64,000 nt of DNA from assembly GCA_030148665.1 (NCBI GenBank), contig JASBSZ010000029.1:1-64000 (forward strand), written 5' to 3'. Made by a program: the position numbers and the translations under genes. Positions 26,381 to 34,940 of the stretch are shown piece by piece; the first letter of the stretch is position 1; the number at the start of each line of letters is the position of its first letter. Origin of the DNA: Alphaproteobacteria bacterium. Lineage in GTDB: Bacteria; Pseudomonadota; Alphaproteobacteria; Rhodobacterales; Rhodobacteraceae. The notes under the pieces were generated by a model. The model did not search any database. It worked only from the letters and a program-made list of their open reading frames with translations, and was not told where the DNA came from.

Positions 26381-27019
26381 ATGATGAAGGTAAAGATCTG
26401 CGGCCTGACTGACAGCGCCGGGATTCGCGCGGCGGCACAGGGGGGGGCGGCCTATATGGGGTTCGTTTTCTTTGGGAAATCCCCCCGCAATCTGCCTTTC
26501 GACAAGGCGCGCGAGCTGATGATCGAGGTCCCGCCGGGCGTTTGCAAGGTGGCCCTGACCGTCGATGCGGACGATGCTTTCCTGGATCGGCTGACAACCA
26601 ACCTTCCGGTGGACATGCTCCAGCTGCATGGTCACGAGGCACCGGAAAGAGTGGCGGAAATCCGCAAGCGTACCGGTCTGCCGGTGATGAAGGCGGTGGG
26701 CATCGCGGACGCGGCCGATCTGCCCCAGCTTGACGAATATGCCCGGGTGGCCGATCAGTTGCTGGTCGATGCCCGGCCGCCACGCAATGCAACCGTGCCT
26801 GGTGGCAATGGCCTGACTTTTGACTGGCGGCTGATCGCAAATCGCCGCTGGACGCTACCCTGGATGCTGGCGGGCGGGCTGACCCCCGACAATGTGGGCC
26901 AGGCCATCGGCCTGACCGGGGCCGATCAGGTCGATGTCAGCTCGGGCGTCGAGAGCGCGCCGGGCGTCAAGGACGAACAGAAAATCGCGGCTTTCCTGCA
27001 TGCCGCCAAGGGGGTTTGA
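26381..27019 (+). CDS. trpF: Phosphoribosylanthranilate isomerase
   Basis: TrpF carries out the third step of tryptophan synthesis from chorismate. The 212-residue protein has [15 protein letters not shown] at the start, with the catalytic Cys in KICG, then QLHGHE, and [18 protein letters not shown] at the end binding phosphate. The start may be ATG 26381 or 26384. It runs straight into trpB with 3 bases between stop and start. Confidence 0.95.
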   Translation: MMKVKICGLTDSAGIRAAAQGGAAYMGFVFFGKSPRNLPFDKARELMIEVPPGVCKVALTVDADDAFLDRLTTNLPVDMLQLHGHEAPERVAEIRKRTGLPVMKAVGIADAADLPQLDEYARVADQLLVDARPPRNATVPGGNGLTFDWRLIANRRWTLPWMLAGGLTPDNVGQAIGLTGADQVDVSSGVESAPGVKDEQKIAAFLHAAKGV

Positions 27020-27022
27020 AGA

Positions 27023-28255
27023 GTGTCACAGGATCTGTTCAACAGCTTCATGGGTGGTCCCGACGAAAAGGGCCGTTTCGGTATCTTCGGCGGACGCTTC
27101 GTCAGCGAGACATTGATGCCGCTGATCCTTTCGCTGGAAGAGGAATACGAAAAGGCCAAGACCGACGACAGCTTCTGGGCCGAGATGGACGACCTGTGGA
27201 AGCATTATGTCGGCCGTCCCAGCCCGCTCTATTTTGCCGAGCGTCTGACGCAGCGTCTTGGCGGTGCCAGGATCTATCTCAAGCGGGACGAGCTGAACCA
27301 TACCGGCGCGCACAAGATCAACAACGTGCTGGGCCAGATCCTGCTGGCGCGGCGCATGGGCAAGACACGCATCATCGCCGAAACCGGCGCGGGCCAGCAT
27401 GGCGTTGCCACGGCAACCGTCTGCGCCAAGTTCGGGTTGAAATGTGTGGTCTACATGGGTGCCCATGATGTCGAACGTCAGGCGCCCAACGTCTTTCGCA
27501 TGCGTCTGCTGGGGGCCGAGGTGGTGCCGGTCACATCGGGGCGCGGGACGCTCAAGGATGCGATGAACGACGCGCTGCGCGACTGGGTGACCAATGTCGC
27601 CGATACCTTTTACTGCATCGGCACGGTGGCCGGCCCGCACCCCTATCCCGCGATGGTGCGTGATTTCCAGTCGATCATCGGCAAGGAAGTGCGCGAACAG
27701 ATCATGCAGGCCGAGGGCCGTCTGCCCGACACGCTGGTTGCTGCGATCGGCGGGGGCTCGAACGCGATGGGCCTGTTCTATCCGTTCCTCGATGACAAGG
27801 ACGTGCGCATCATCGGGGTCGAGGCCGGCGGCAAGGGCGTTGACGAAAAGATGCAGCACTGCGCCAGCCTGACCGGCGGGCGCCCCGGCGTGCTGCATGG
27901 CAACCGCACCTATCTGCTGCAGGATGATGACGGGCAGATCCTTGAAGGGTTCTCGATCTCGGCTGGCCTCGACTATCCCGGCATCGGCCCCGAACACAGC
28001 TGGCTGCACGAAACGGGCCGCGCCGAGTATGTGGCGATCACCGATGCCGAGGCGTTGCAGGCCTTTCAGCTGAGCTGCGAAACCGAGGGAATCATTCCCG
28101 CACTCGAACCCAGCCACGCGTTGGCCCATGTGGCAAAAATTGCGCCAGAGCTGCCTGCCGACCATCTGATCGTGATGAACATGTGTGGCCGCGGCGACAA
28201 GGACATCTTTACCGTGGCCAAGGCGCTGGGCGTCGAGATCAACACGGGTGGTTGA
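27023..28255 (+). CDS. trpB: Tryptophan synthase beta chain
   Basis: TrpB joins indole and serine using pyridoxal phosphate. The 410-residue protein has the PLP lysine K98 in [26 protein letters not shown], the phosphate-binding GGGSNAMG and a C-terminal [10 protein letters not shown]. The start is a GTG at 27023. trpA does not follow; instead a structured intergenic region and an unrelated secreted-protein gene come next. Confidence 0.97.
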   Translation: MSQDLFNSFMGGPDEKGRFGIFGGRFVSETLMPLILSLEEEYEKAKTDDSFWAEMDDLWKHYVGRPSPLYFAERLTQRLGGARIYLKRDELNHTGAHKINNVLGQILLARRMGKTRIIAETGAGQHGVATATVCAKFGLKCVVYMGAHDVERQAPNVFRMRLLGAEVVPVTSGRGTLKDAMNDALRDWVTNVADTFYCIGTVAGPHPYPAMVRDFQSIIGKEVREQIMQAEGRLPDTLVAAIGGGSNAMGLFYPFLDDKDVRIIGVEAGGKGVDEKMQHCASLTGGRPGVLHGNRTYLLQDDDGQILEGFSISAGLDYPGIGPEHSWLHETGRAEYVAITDAEALQAFQLSCETEGIIPALEPSHALAHVAKIAPELPADHLIVMNMCGRGDKDIFTVAKALGVEINTGG

Positions 28256-28276
28256 GCCTGCCGCGCGATACGGGGC

Positions 28277-28335
28277 CTAAACTGGGGTTTATGCGCCTAG
28301 CTCACCAGTTTAGCGGCCCACGCATAACCCCCAGT
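28277..28335. repeat. Overlapping alternative inverted repeats after trpB
   Basis: CTAAACTGG (28277-28285) pairs perfectly with CCAGTTTAG (28305-28313). The overlapping segment ACTGGGGTTTATGCG (28281-28295) pairs with CGCATAACCCCCAGT (28321-28335), 14 of 15 positions. The two hairpins share CTGG and cannot form together. The first could terminate trpB. The pair could act as a leader switch for the gene starting at 28414, or the two inverted copies could be a protein-binding site. Confidence 0.7.
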
Positions 28336-28413
28336 ACAATTGCCAGATGACGCGCCGTCCCCAATTCTGCCCGCATGGAAAATCCGGCACATGCAGAGCA
28401 AGGGAATCGGTTC

Positions 28414-29178
28414 ATGTATATTGGGAAAAAGACAGCAATTTCGCTGGCCGTTGCGGTTTTCATGGTGGGTGCGACCGCGGCGTCGGCCGGGATTGTTCGC
28501 AACAGCGTCACACAGCAGCTGACTGGCCAAGGCTACAGTTCGATCACCTATTCGCGCAGCGGTAACGTCCTGACCGTCACGGCCGTGCGCGGTGCCGAGA
28601 CACGCACCATCGCTATCGACATGGTGGCGCGCTCGGTCATATCCGACCAGACGGTCATGGGGGCGGTTCCGACAACGCCGACAACCACTGGCAAGGGGAT
28701 GCGTCAGGGAATCAAGGCGCAACTGGCAAACCAGGGCTATACCAAGGTTTCATTTTCGACATCTGGCAACCTTCTGAACGTGGTGGCCAAACGCGGAATC
28801 GAAACCCGGACACTGACGATCGACCGGAAAACAGGGCAGATCGTTTCCGATTCGACGGTACGTGGAAAGGGAAAGCCCACGACAACGACGACCCCGCCCA
28901 AGAAAAACAACAACCCCAAGAAGGCGGACGACGATACCCACAAGGACGATGGCAAGGACCATGACATGGGCGCGTCCTCGGATGATGGCAAGGGCGGCGA
29001 CAAGGGCAGCAGCGACCATGGCGGCAAAGGTGGCAAAGGCGGCAACGCCGGCGGCGGCAAGGGCAGTGACGATGGCGGCAAGGGTGGTAATGCTGGCGGC
29101 GGCAACGGCGGTGGCAACGGTGGCAAGGGCGGCGGCGATGACGGCGGCCATTCAGGCGACGGGCAGTCCGACGATTGA
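28414..29178 (+). CDS. Secreted protein with two PepSY-like repeats and a Gly/Lys/Asp-rich tail
   Basis: The 254-residue protein has a signal peptide (about residues 1-25, ISLAVAVFMVGATAASA). Two tandem copies of a PepSY-like unit of about 50 residues follow (QQLTGQGYSSITYSRSGN... and AQLANQGYTKVSFSTSGN..., each ending in ETRT-x-x-ID). From about residue 150 comes a long disordered tail of Gly, Lys, Asp and Ser. It is probably periplasmic or extracellular. A related protein with one copy of the unit follows at 29435. Function unknown; the tail might bind cations or polyanions. Confidence 0.78.
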   Translation: MYIGKKTAISLAVAVFMVGATAASAGIVRNSVTQQLTGQGYSSITYSRSGNVLTVTAVRGAETRTIAIDMVARSVISDQTVMGAVPTTPTTTGKGMRQGIKAQLANQGYTKVSFSTSGNLLNVVAKRGIETRTLTIDRKTGQIVSDSTVRGKGKPTTTTTPPKKNNNPKKADDDTHKDDGKDHDMGASSDDGKGGDKGSSDHGGKGGKGGNAGGGKGSDDGGKGGNAGGGNGGGNGGKGGGDDGGHSGDGQSDD

Positions 29179-29303
29179 GGCAGGATAACGGTCGGCGCCT
29201 GCAATATGCGCCGACCGGCAGGAACTGCGTTGCGTGTCGGGCGGAGCATTTCCGACCGCCCGCATGCGATGCAGGGTGATGTAACAGGTCAGGCCGAAAG
29301 GCC

Positions 29304-29352
29304 CCTTCCTTTCACAGGGGTGTGAAACCCTGCGCACCCCCGTGAAGGAAGG
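29304..29352. repeat. Long hairpin between the two PepSY-like genes
   Basis: CCTTCCTTTCACAGGGGTG (29304-29322) pairs with CACCCCCGTGAAGGAAGG (29335-29352) with one mismatch and one bulge around a 12-base loop. There is no T-run after it, so it is not a classical terminator. It may be an mRNA-stabilising or processing element, or a protein-binding palindrome. Confidence 0.7.
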
Positions 29353-29434
29353 TTGAGTAAACAGGCCCGGCCGCGATATTGTTCATGTCGCGGTCGGGCA
29401 AAACCCGAATGGCCCCACAAGGAGGGCGCAGGAA

Positions 29435-29914
29435 ATGAGACGCACTACAATCCTGGCAATCGCCGTGGTCACCGCAATCGGTGCGGCCCCGGTTTTCGGA
29501 CAGACGACAGTCCAGCAAAGGTTTGTTTCCGAGCTCAGGCAGCAGGGATTTGGCAATCTCAAGATCAGCCGTACCTGGCTGGGGCGTGTGCGTATCACCG
29601 CCCAGAGCAAGGATTACAAGCGCGAGCTGGTCTTTAACCCGAACTCGGGGGAAATCCTGCGCGACTATTGGGAGCCGACCAGATCCGGCGCCGCAAAGAC
29701 GGATGAGGATTCCAGAAAGGACAAGAAGCAAGAGGCCACGGGCCTGCTCAACCCCGAGGACAGCGCCAAAAGCGATCTCAAGGACAACGGCGGGCAGGAC
29801 GTCGGCAAGGGCGATGGCGGCGGTGACGGAGGCGATGCCGGCGGCGGCGGTGGCGACGGGGGCCATGGCGGCGGTGACGGCGGCGATGGTGACGGGGGCG
29901 ACAGCAGTGACTAG
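29435..29914 (+). CDS. Secreted PepSY-like protein with Gly/Asp-rich tail
   Basis: The 159-residue protein has a signal peptide (MRRTTILAIAVVTAIGAAPVFG) and one PepSY-like unit (FVSELRQQGFGNLKISRTWLG...LVFNPNSGEILRDYW). An acidic linker leads to a tail from about residue 115 made almost only of Gly and Asp, ending GGDSSD. The unit matches those of the preceding gene in spacing and pattern, so the two are paralogs. GGAGGG at 29421-29426 is the ribosome binding site. Function unknown. Confidence 0.78.
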   Translation: MRRTTILAIAVVTAIGAAPVFGQTTVQQRFVSELRQQGFGNLKISRTWLGRVRITAQSKDYKRELVFNPNSGEILRDYWEPTRSGAAKTDEDSRKDKKQEATGLLNPEDSAKSDLKDNGGQDVGKGDGGGDGGDAGGGGGDGGHGGGDGGDGDGGDSSD

Positions 29915-30099
29915 GCCCCGGTCAGCCATCATTTTGCCGATCTATTGCCAGCGGCCTGCAGGCGGTTTTTCAGATCGGTTGCCGGCCGGTGCTGCATTGA
30001 TCGATGGCGTGGACGCCTCATGATCAGTCCTGTTGCGCAGGGTGCATCGTGCGCCCATAATCGTTTTTGTCGGCAGCAAGGGTAAAAAGGGATCGCCTC

Positions 30100-30648
30100 T
30101 TGACCAAGCCCTGGTTCATTCGCACGGTTTTCGTGGTGCAGTTTCTCTGCGCCTCGTTTTTTGTCTGGGACATCACGGTCAGCTATATCGGCCTGCGCTC
30201 GCGCCCGATTGCGTGGGAATTCCGTGAACTCATCGAAATCGGCGCGGCCATCGGCCTGATCCTGGGGGTCGTTCTGGGGGCTGTCGCGCTGGTCAAGACA
30301 CAGGCACAGTCGCGTCGGTTGAATGACCAGCTGCGGGCCGCCTCGGGGGCGTTCGCCGAGCTGCTGGAAGAACGGTTCGAGGAATGGGGCCTCACCCCTG
30401 CCGAGCGCGACGTCGCCTGGTTCGCGGTCAAGGGCCTGTCCACACAGGAAATTGCCGCGCTGCGCAACACCTCGGAGGGCACGGTCAAGGCACAGAGTAA
30501 CGCGATCTATCGCAAGGCAGGGGTGTCGGGGCGCTATCAGCTGCTCAGCCAGTTTGTGGACGAGCTGATGGCCGGCGCGTCGGAAATCCGCGACGATCGC
30601 GACAATGGCCGGGGCCGACGAAACGGCCGCCAGAAGGTACGGGCCTGA
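30100..30648 (+). CDS. Membrane-anchored LuxR-type (HTH) regulator
   Basis: The 182-residue protein has two N-terminal membrane segments (about residues 6-26, RTVFVVQFLCASFFVW, and about 43-65, IGAAIGLILGVVLGAVALV) and a short coiled linker. A LuxR/GerE-type helix-turn-helix follows (about 108-165: LTPAERDVAWFAVKGLSTQEIA...TVKAQSNAIYRKAGVSGR). The start is probably the TTG at 30100, with AAGGGA before it; an upstream TTG at 30067 is also in frame. A membrane-bound regulator beside two exported proteins suggests envelope sensing and control of those genes; that is inference. Confidence 0.82.
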   Translation: MTKPWFIRTVFVVQFLCASFFVWDITVSYIGLRSRPIAWEFRELIEIGAAIGLILGVVLGAVALVKTQAQSRRLNDQLRAASGAFAELLEERFEEWGLTPAERDVAWFAVKGLSTQEIAALRNTSEGTVKAQSNAIYRKAGVSGRYQLLSQFVDELMAGASEIRDDRDNGRGRRNGRQKVRA

Positions 30649-30705
30649 TCCTGCATTCCCTGCCCTGACATGGGTGGGCCGACGCAACGCAATGCGTATT
30701 CGGGG

Positions 30706-30734
30706 TTACAATGGGTTGCGCCACCCTGTATAGG
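30706..30734 (+). promoter_or_regulatory. Putative promoter of the DUF2158 gene
   Basis: TTACAA (30706-30711), a 17-base spacer and TATAGG (30729-30734) resemble a sigma-70 promoter. It would give a leader of about 100 bases before the ATG at 30843. Confidence 0.45.
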
Positions 30735-30842
30735 GGCCCAACCGCAAAGGCGGCGTTGTACCCTTGGCCGAGATGATTCCCGTGACTGCGGTTTTCGCCA
30801 TGGCCGAGGTTTTTCCCAGTAATGCCAAGGAAGGTCGTGTAG

Positions 30843-31148
30843 ATGTCTGGTTTTGAAATAGGTGATCTCGTGGTGTTGACGGCCGGATCGATGAGGATGG
30901 CTGTCGAGGAAACCGATGGCAACATGGTCTCCTGTGTCTGGTGCCACGAAGGCAAGATCGGGCGCGACAGGTTTGCGGCGGCATTGCTCAAGAAATGGGA
31001 ACACCGCGAAACCGACCGCGCCGACAAGGGCCGCCCCCACAACAAGGGCGAGCGCGACGGCAATGCCAGACGTTTCGACGACAAGCCCAGGGGAAAACCG
31101 GGCTGGGACGGCAAGCCGCGCGAGAAAAAGTATTTCCGCAAGGATTGA
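30843..31148 (+). CDS. DUF2158 (YodC-like) small protein with basic tail
   Basis: The 101-residue protein begins with the DUF2158/YodC pattern (FEIGDLVVLTAGSMRMAVEE...VSCVWCHEGKI), a small beta-rich domain. It ends in a highly charged Arg/Lys/Asp/Gly tail (residues about 55-101). AAGGAAGG at 30828-30835 is a strong ribosome binding site. The basic tail suggests nucleic-acid contact, but there is no direct evidence. Function unknown. Confidence 0.75.
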   Translation: MSGFEIGDLVVLTAGSMRMAVEETDGNMVSCVWCHEGKIGRDRFAAALLKKWEHRETDRADKGRPHNKGERDGNARRFDDKPRGKPGWDGKPREKKYFRKD

Positions 31149-31220
31149 TTGCCGCCCTGATTTCGGGGTTTATTCTGCCTTCGGCGCGCCCTAGTCTGAC
31201 CGTCGTGCATGGAGGGGCCG

Positions 31221-31676
31221 TTGGGCAGTCTGTCATTTCACACGCCAGTTGGCTGGCTGACCGTAACCGGGGATGACGAGGTGGTCACCCGGCTTTCATG
31301 GGGCAGGCAGCCGACCCGTGATGCCACCGCCCTGCTGAACGAGGCGCGCGCCCAGCTCGAGGCATATTTCGACCGTGCGCTGGCGCGGTTTGATCTGCCG
31401 CTCGCCTTTCCGGCGACACCGTTTCAGCATGCGGTTCTGGAATCGATGTTCTCGATAGATTATGGCCACACCCGCAGCTATCGCGAAATCGCCGACTATG
31501 TCGGTGCTTCGCCCCAGGCCGTCGGGCGGGCCTGCGGCGCCAATCCGGTGCCCATCATCATCCCTTGCCACAGGGTCGTGGGTGTTGGCGGTCTCGGCGG
31601 CTATTCCGGCGGTCAGGGGGTGGAAACCAAGATTTTCCTGCTGCGCCACGAAGGTGCCGCCGGCCTGACAGCATGA
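31221..31676 (+). CDS. ogt: Methylated-DNA-protein cysteine methyltransferase
   Basis: This suicide enzyme repairs O6-alkylguanine by moving the alkyl group to its own cysteine. The 151-residue protein has the active-site motif PCHRV with C116, preceded by VGRACGANPVPIII, and the DNA-binding helix around SYREIADYVG. The start is uncertain. The ATG at 31209 has no ribosome binding site. GGAGGGG at 31211-31217 sits just before an in-frame TTG at 31221, which I prefer. It overlaps the next gene as ATGA. Confidence 0.93.
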   Translation: MGSLSFHTPVGWLTVTGDDEVVTRLSWGRQPTRDATALLNEARAQLEAYFDRALARFDLPLAFPATPFQHAVLESMFSIDYGHTRSYREIADYVGASPQAVGRACGANPVPIIIPCHRVVGVGGLGGYSGGQGVETKIFLLRHEGAAGLTA

Positions 31677-32509
31677 GCGGCGGGGTCTTTCTCGCCGTTC
31701 TGTTTGCGGCCTTTCTGCATGCTTCGTGGAACGCGGTCATCAAGGTCGGCTCGGACAAGCTGAGGGCGATGTTCGTGATGTCCAGCGCGCAGGGAATGAT
31801 GGGTCTGCTGATCGCGCTGACCCTGCCTTTCCCTGCGCGCCGGCTGTGGCCGTGGCTGGTGTTTTCGATGGTGTTTCATTCGGCCTACAAGGCCTTTCTG
31901 ACCCTTGCCTACGAGCGGGGCGACCTGTCACGCGTCTATCCGATTGCACGCGGGGCGGCGCCGATGCTTGTGGCCATCATCGGGTTCCTGGCCCTTGGCG
32001 AGAGGCTGCAGTCGCTCGATCTGATTGCGATCCTGCTGGTCGGAGGAGGGATCCTGCTGATGGCGCGCGGGGTGTTTTCGCATGGCGAATCCCGCGCATT
32101 GCTGCCGTTCGCACTGGCCTCGGCCGCCATGACGGCCGGATATTCCCTGGTTGACGGCAGCGGCGCCCGGCTTTCCGGTCAGCCGGGGCAGTTCGTTGCC
32201 TGGATGTTTCTGATGGACGGGATGCTGTTTGCCGCCTGGGCCGTCTGGCACCGCGGGCGAGTCGTGGTCAGCCGTGACTGGCCATCATGGCGCGCCGGGA
32301 TCATCGCGGGTGCCGCTTCCTATGGTGCATATGCAATCGCCGTATGGGCCATGGCCCGGGCCCCGATCGCCCTGGTCGCCGCCCTGAGGGAGAGTTCCGT
32401 CCTGTTCGCCGTCCTGCTGGGCCTCGTGTTGTTGCGCGAACGTCCCGACCGGGGCAAGCTGGCGGCAGCGGTGCTGATCGTTGCCGGGGTCGTTCTGATC
32501 CGCCTGTAG
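31673..32509 (+). CDS. EamA/DMT-family membrane transporter
   Basis: The 278-residue protein has about ten membrane segments in two EamA halves, each about 135 residues. Family features include LHASWNAVIKVG at the start, the LAYERGDLSRVYPIARGAAP segment ending the first half, and ARAPIALVAALRESSVLFAVLLG in the second. DMT proteins export or exchange small metabolites; the substrate cannot be read from sequence. It is translationally coupled to ogt. Confidence 0.88.
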   Translation: MSGGVFLAVLFAAFLHASWNAVIKVGSDKLRAMFVMSSAQGMMGLLIALTLPFPARRLWPWLVFSMVFHSAYKAFLTLAYERGDLSRVYPIARGAAPMLVAIIGFLALGERLQSLDLIAILLVGGGILLMARGVFSHGESRALLPFALASAAMTAGYSLVDGSGARLSGQPGQFVAWMFLMDGMLFAAWAVWHRGRVVVSRDWPSWRAGIIAGAASYGAYAIAVWAMARAPIALVAALRESSVLFAVLLGLVLLRERPDRGKLAAAVLIVAGVVLIRL

Positions 32510-32567
32510 AACCCGTGAAAAAGGCCGCGGGCCGCCAGGTGCCGTGGCGCTGTTGGCAGAGAGCCCC

Positions 32568-33773
32568 CTATTGGCAGCCCATGTGCCGCGCACCCTGGCA
32601 GGCCAGCGAGCGCAGGCTCCACAATGTCTTGATATAGGCTATGATGTCCCTGATCTCGTCGTCTGAAAGGCGCATGCTGAAGGCGACCATCCGCTTGTTC
32701 CGGGGCGAGCCCTTGCTGATGGTGGCGAATATGCCCCTGTCGCTGTGGTGCCAGGCGTGAGCATCATTGTTCAGTGCCGGAGCCTTGAAACCATATTTGT
32801 CCTTGGCACCGGGGTTTCCCGGGGCTTCGCCAATACCGTTCACGCCATGACAGGCCTGGCAATTCTGTTGAAACAGCTTCTTGCCATTGGCGATATGTTC
32901 GGGGGTGGCCCAGTCGCTGCCCTCAAAGCTGATCCATTTGCGCCCGCCATTCCGGCTCATCAGGATGGCACCGGTGTCAAAGGTTGCAAACAGTTCGTCC
33001 GGGCGTTGGGGATTCTGCGCCAGATCGACCATGAAGCGGTCCTCGAACCCCCCGGCCAGCAACGACCATTTCAGATCGCTTTCCTGCGCGCGCAACAGCC
33101 CCCTGGAATAGGCAAATGCCAGCAGGCTGCCGTCGGCAAGGCTGGTGATCATGGTGATTGGCTGGTTTCCGGCCCCCGCATCGCGCCAGGTTTCGCCATT
33201 GTCGTCGCTGACCATCAGCCCGGTCATGGTCCCGGCATAGATCCTGTCGGCAATGGTGGGCGAGGGGGCCACGGCAAAGGTCTTGTCCGGGGTTGCGGCC
33301 ACCTCGCGCCAGCTCTTGCCGGCGTCGTCACTGATCATGATCTTGCTGGCCAGCCCGATCATGCGGCCTTCCCTGGCGCGGCTCAGCGACAGCGCGCCGA
33401 CGATCACGGGTTTCGCCCCCTTGAGCGGCGCCCAGTTGACGCCCCCATCGGTCGATTCCATCAGATTGCCCGGCGCCCCCTTGCTGTCGATGGTCGAGGC
33501 AAAGAGGTGTTTCGGGTTCCTGGGGTCGGACGCCAGCGAGACGACCGCCGCCTTGAGCGCGGGAACCAGTTCCGACAGCCCGTCCGGGCGCGCCCTGAGC
33601 AGACCATATTGGGTGGCGATCAGCACAGTGCCACCATCCGTCGCGGGATCGACGGCGATTCCGTATATCTTCTTGATGCTGTCGGTCGAGCCGGTCTGGC
33701 GTTGCTGCGCAGAGGCCGGGAGCAGCGATGTCATGACGATCAGGGCGGCGGCAAGGGTGCGCAGAGGCTTCAT
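32568..33773 (-). CDS. Secreted Asp-box (BNR-like) repeat protein fused to a cytochrome c domain
   Basis: The 401-residue protein has a signal peptide (about residues 1-22). A beta-propeller-like part follows with four Asp boxes (residues 108-115 STDGGVNW, 148-155 SDDAGKSW, 189-196 SDDNGETW, 273-280 SRNGGRKW). The C-terminal c-type cytochrome domain has haem motif C305-x-x-C308-H309 and a probable Met ligand in the region MVAFSMRLSDDE. It should act in the periplasm as an electron carrier or an enzyme with a built-in electron acceptor. The substrate is unknown. It lies downstream of the nitrilase gene on the same strand. Confidence 0.85.
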   Translation of the reverse strand: MKPLRTLAAALIVMTSLLPASAQQRQTGSTDSIKKIYGIAVDPATDGGTVLIATQYGLLRARPDGLSELVPALKAAVVSLASDPRNPKHLFASTIDSKGAPGNLMESTDGGVNWAPLKGAKPVIVGALSLSRAREGRMIGLASKIMISDDAGKSWREVAATPDKTFAVAPSPTIADRIYAGTMTGLMVSDDNGETWRDAGAGNQPITMITSLADGSLLAFAYSRGLLRAQESDLKWSLLAGGFEDRFMVDLAQNPQRPDELFATFDTGAILMSRNGGRKWISFEGSDWATPEHIANGKKLFQQNCQACHGVNGIGEAPGNPGAKDKYGFKAPALNNDAHAWHHSDRGIFATISKGSPRNKRMVAFSMRLSDDEIRDIIAYIKTLWSLRSLACQGARHMGCQ

Positions 33774-33901
33774 GGTCTTGCTCCATTTCGCAAAGATGCA
33801 CCGAGCCTAGGCGTGAGGCGGGATGCTTGCAACATCAAGCGCACGACCCTGCCCGAGACGCTGTGTCGCGTCCCGCACTGGAAGGTTCGGCCGGGGTGTG
33901 T

Positions 33902-34846
33902 TCAGTCGTCCTCGAACTCCACGGGCGGCATGGGGCGCCGATCCACATGCAGGGAAAATATGTCGGGGCGCGAATAATGCCCGGTCACGTCCAGGGTGCG
34001 CCGTGCCAGCGCCACCCTGTCGGTATCGATTTCGCCATACAGGATGTCGGCCGAACGATGCAGCGGCCCTGCCGTGACGGCCGCGAATGGCGCCACCAGC
34101 ATCGCGTCGCCATCGCAGATCCATTCGTCGGGGTCACCGAACAGTTGTTCGCGGCCGGGAAAATCGTCGGGGATATCGTCCCCTTTCAGGGCAGTCGCAA
34201 GAGAAACCACCCAGCAGCCCCCCTCGGTCGCGATATGGCGCATCGTGGCCTGCCAGCGATCGCTGCAATCCCATGTCGGTGAAACCAGGATTTCCATCTT
34301 TTGCGCATACAATGCATAGCGCGACAGCGGCATGTAGTTTTCCCAGCAGATCAGCATGCCGATCCGCCCCACCGGCGTATCGACAACCCGCAGGCCCCGC
34401 GCGTCACCCCGCCCCCAGACCATGCGCTCGGGGTTGGTCGGGATCAGCTTGCGATGGCGGTTCAGGATGGTGCCGTCGGGGCCGATCAGGACCACCGTGT
34501 TGAACAGGGTGCCTCCGCTGAATTCCGAATCGATCTCGCTCATGCCCATGACCACCGTCATGCCGGTGTCGCGCGCGGCATTGCACAGTGGCGCGAGGTC
34601 TCCGCCATCGATATCGACGGCGTTTCTGCTCAGGCGTTCGTGAATCGTTACCGACAGGCGCATGTCGCTGCCCGGTCGCAGGCGCCAGGCCCATGCCGGG
34701 TAGCCCGGCAGATAGGCCTCGGGGAAAACGGCCAGTTTCGCGCCGGCCTCGGCCGCCTTGTGCAGGGCGGCGATTGCGTTTTCCATGGATGCCTCGATAT
34801 CCAGCAGGACCGGGGGGGTCTGAATGATGGCGACCTTGCTTTTCAT
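33902..34846 (-). CDS. Nitrilase (carbon-nitrogen hydrolase)
   Basis: This 314-residue enzyme is of the true nitrilase branch, turning nitriles into carboxylic acids and ammonia. The catalytic triad is E43 in FPEAYLPGYP, K133 in HRKLIPTNPERMVWG and C167 in ICWENYMPL; the CWENYMP context is characteristic of nitrilases rather than amidases. AAAGGAGT lies just before the ATG at 34846; the longer open frame upstream is not family-like. It is divergent from hemF with a 94-base gap. Natural substrate unknown. Confidence 0.92.
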   Translation of the reverse strand: MKSKVAIIQTPPVLLDIEASMENAIAALHKAAEAGAKLAVFPEAYLPGYPAWAWRLRPGSDMRLSVTIHERLSRNAVDIDGGDLAPLCNAARDTGMTVVMGMSEIDSEFSGGTLFNTVVLIGPDGTILNRHRKLIPTNPERMVWGRGDARGLRVVDTPVGRIGMLICWENYMPLSRYALYAQKMEILVSPTWDCSDRWQATMRHIATEGGCWVVSLATALKGDDIPDDFPGREQLFGDPDEWICDGDAMLVAPFAAVTAGPLHRSADILYGEIDTDRVALARRTLDVTGHYSRPDIFSLHVDRRPMPPVEFEDD

Positions 34847-34940
34847 GGTCGGACTCCTTTGCCTGTGATGGGCGAGATGTGGCCAGATAGCGTCTATGGT
34901 ATTAGAAGGGCACAAAATCGAATGACAGGGAAGGGATACA

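Noticed and set aside
28860-29178. CRISPR-like or satellite array from the repetitive G-rich stretch
   Set aside because: The repetition is codon-level Gly/Lys/Asp low complexity within an open reading frame. No constant repeat unit with unique spacers exists.
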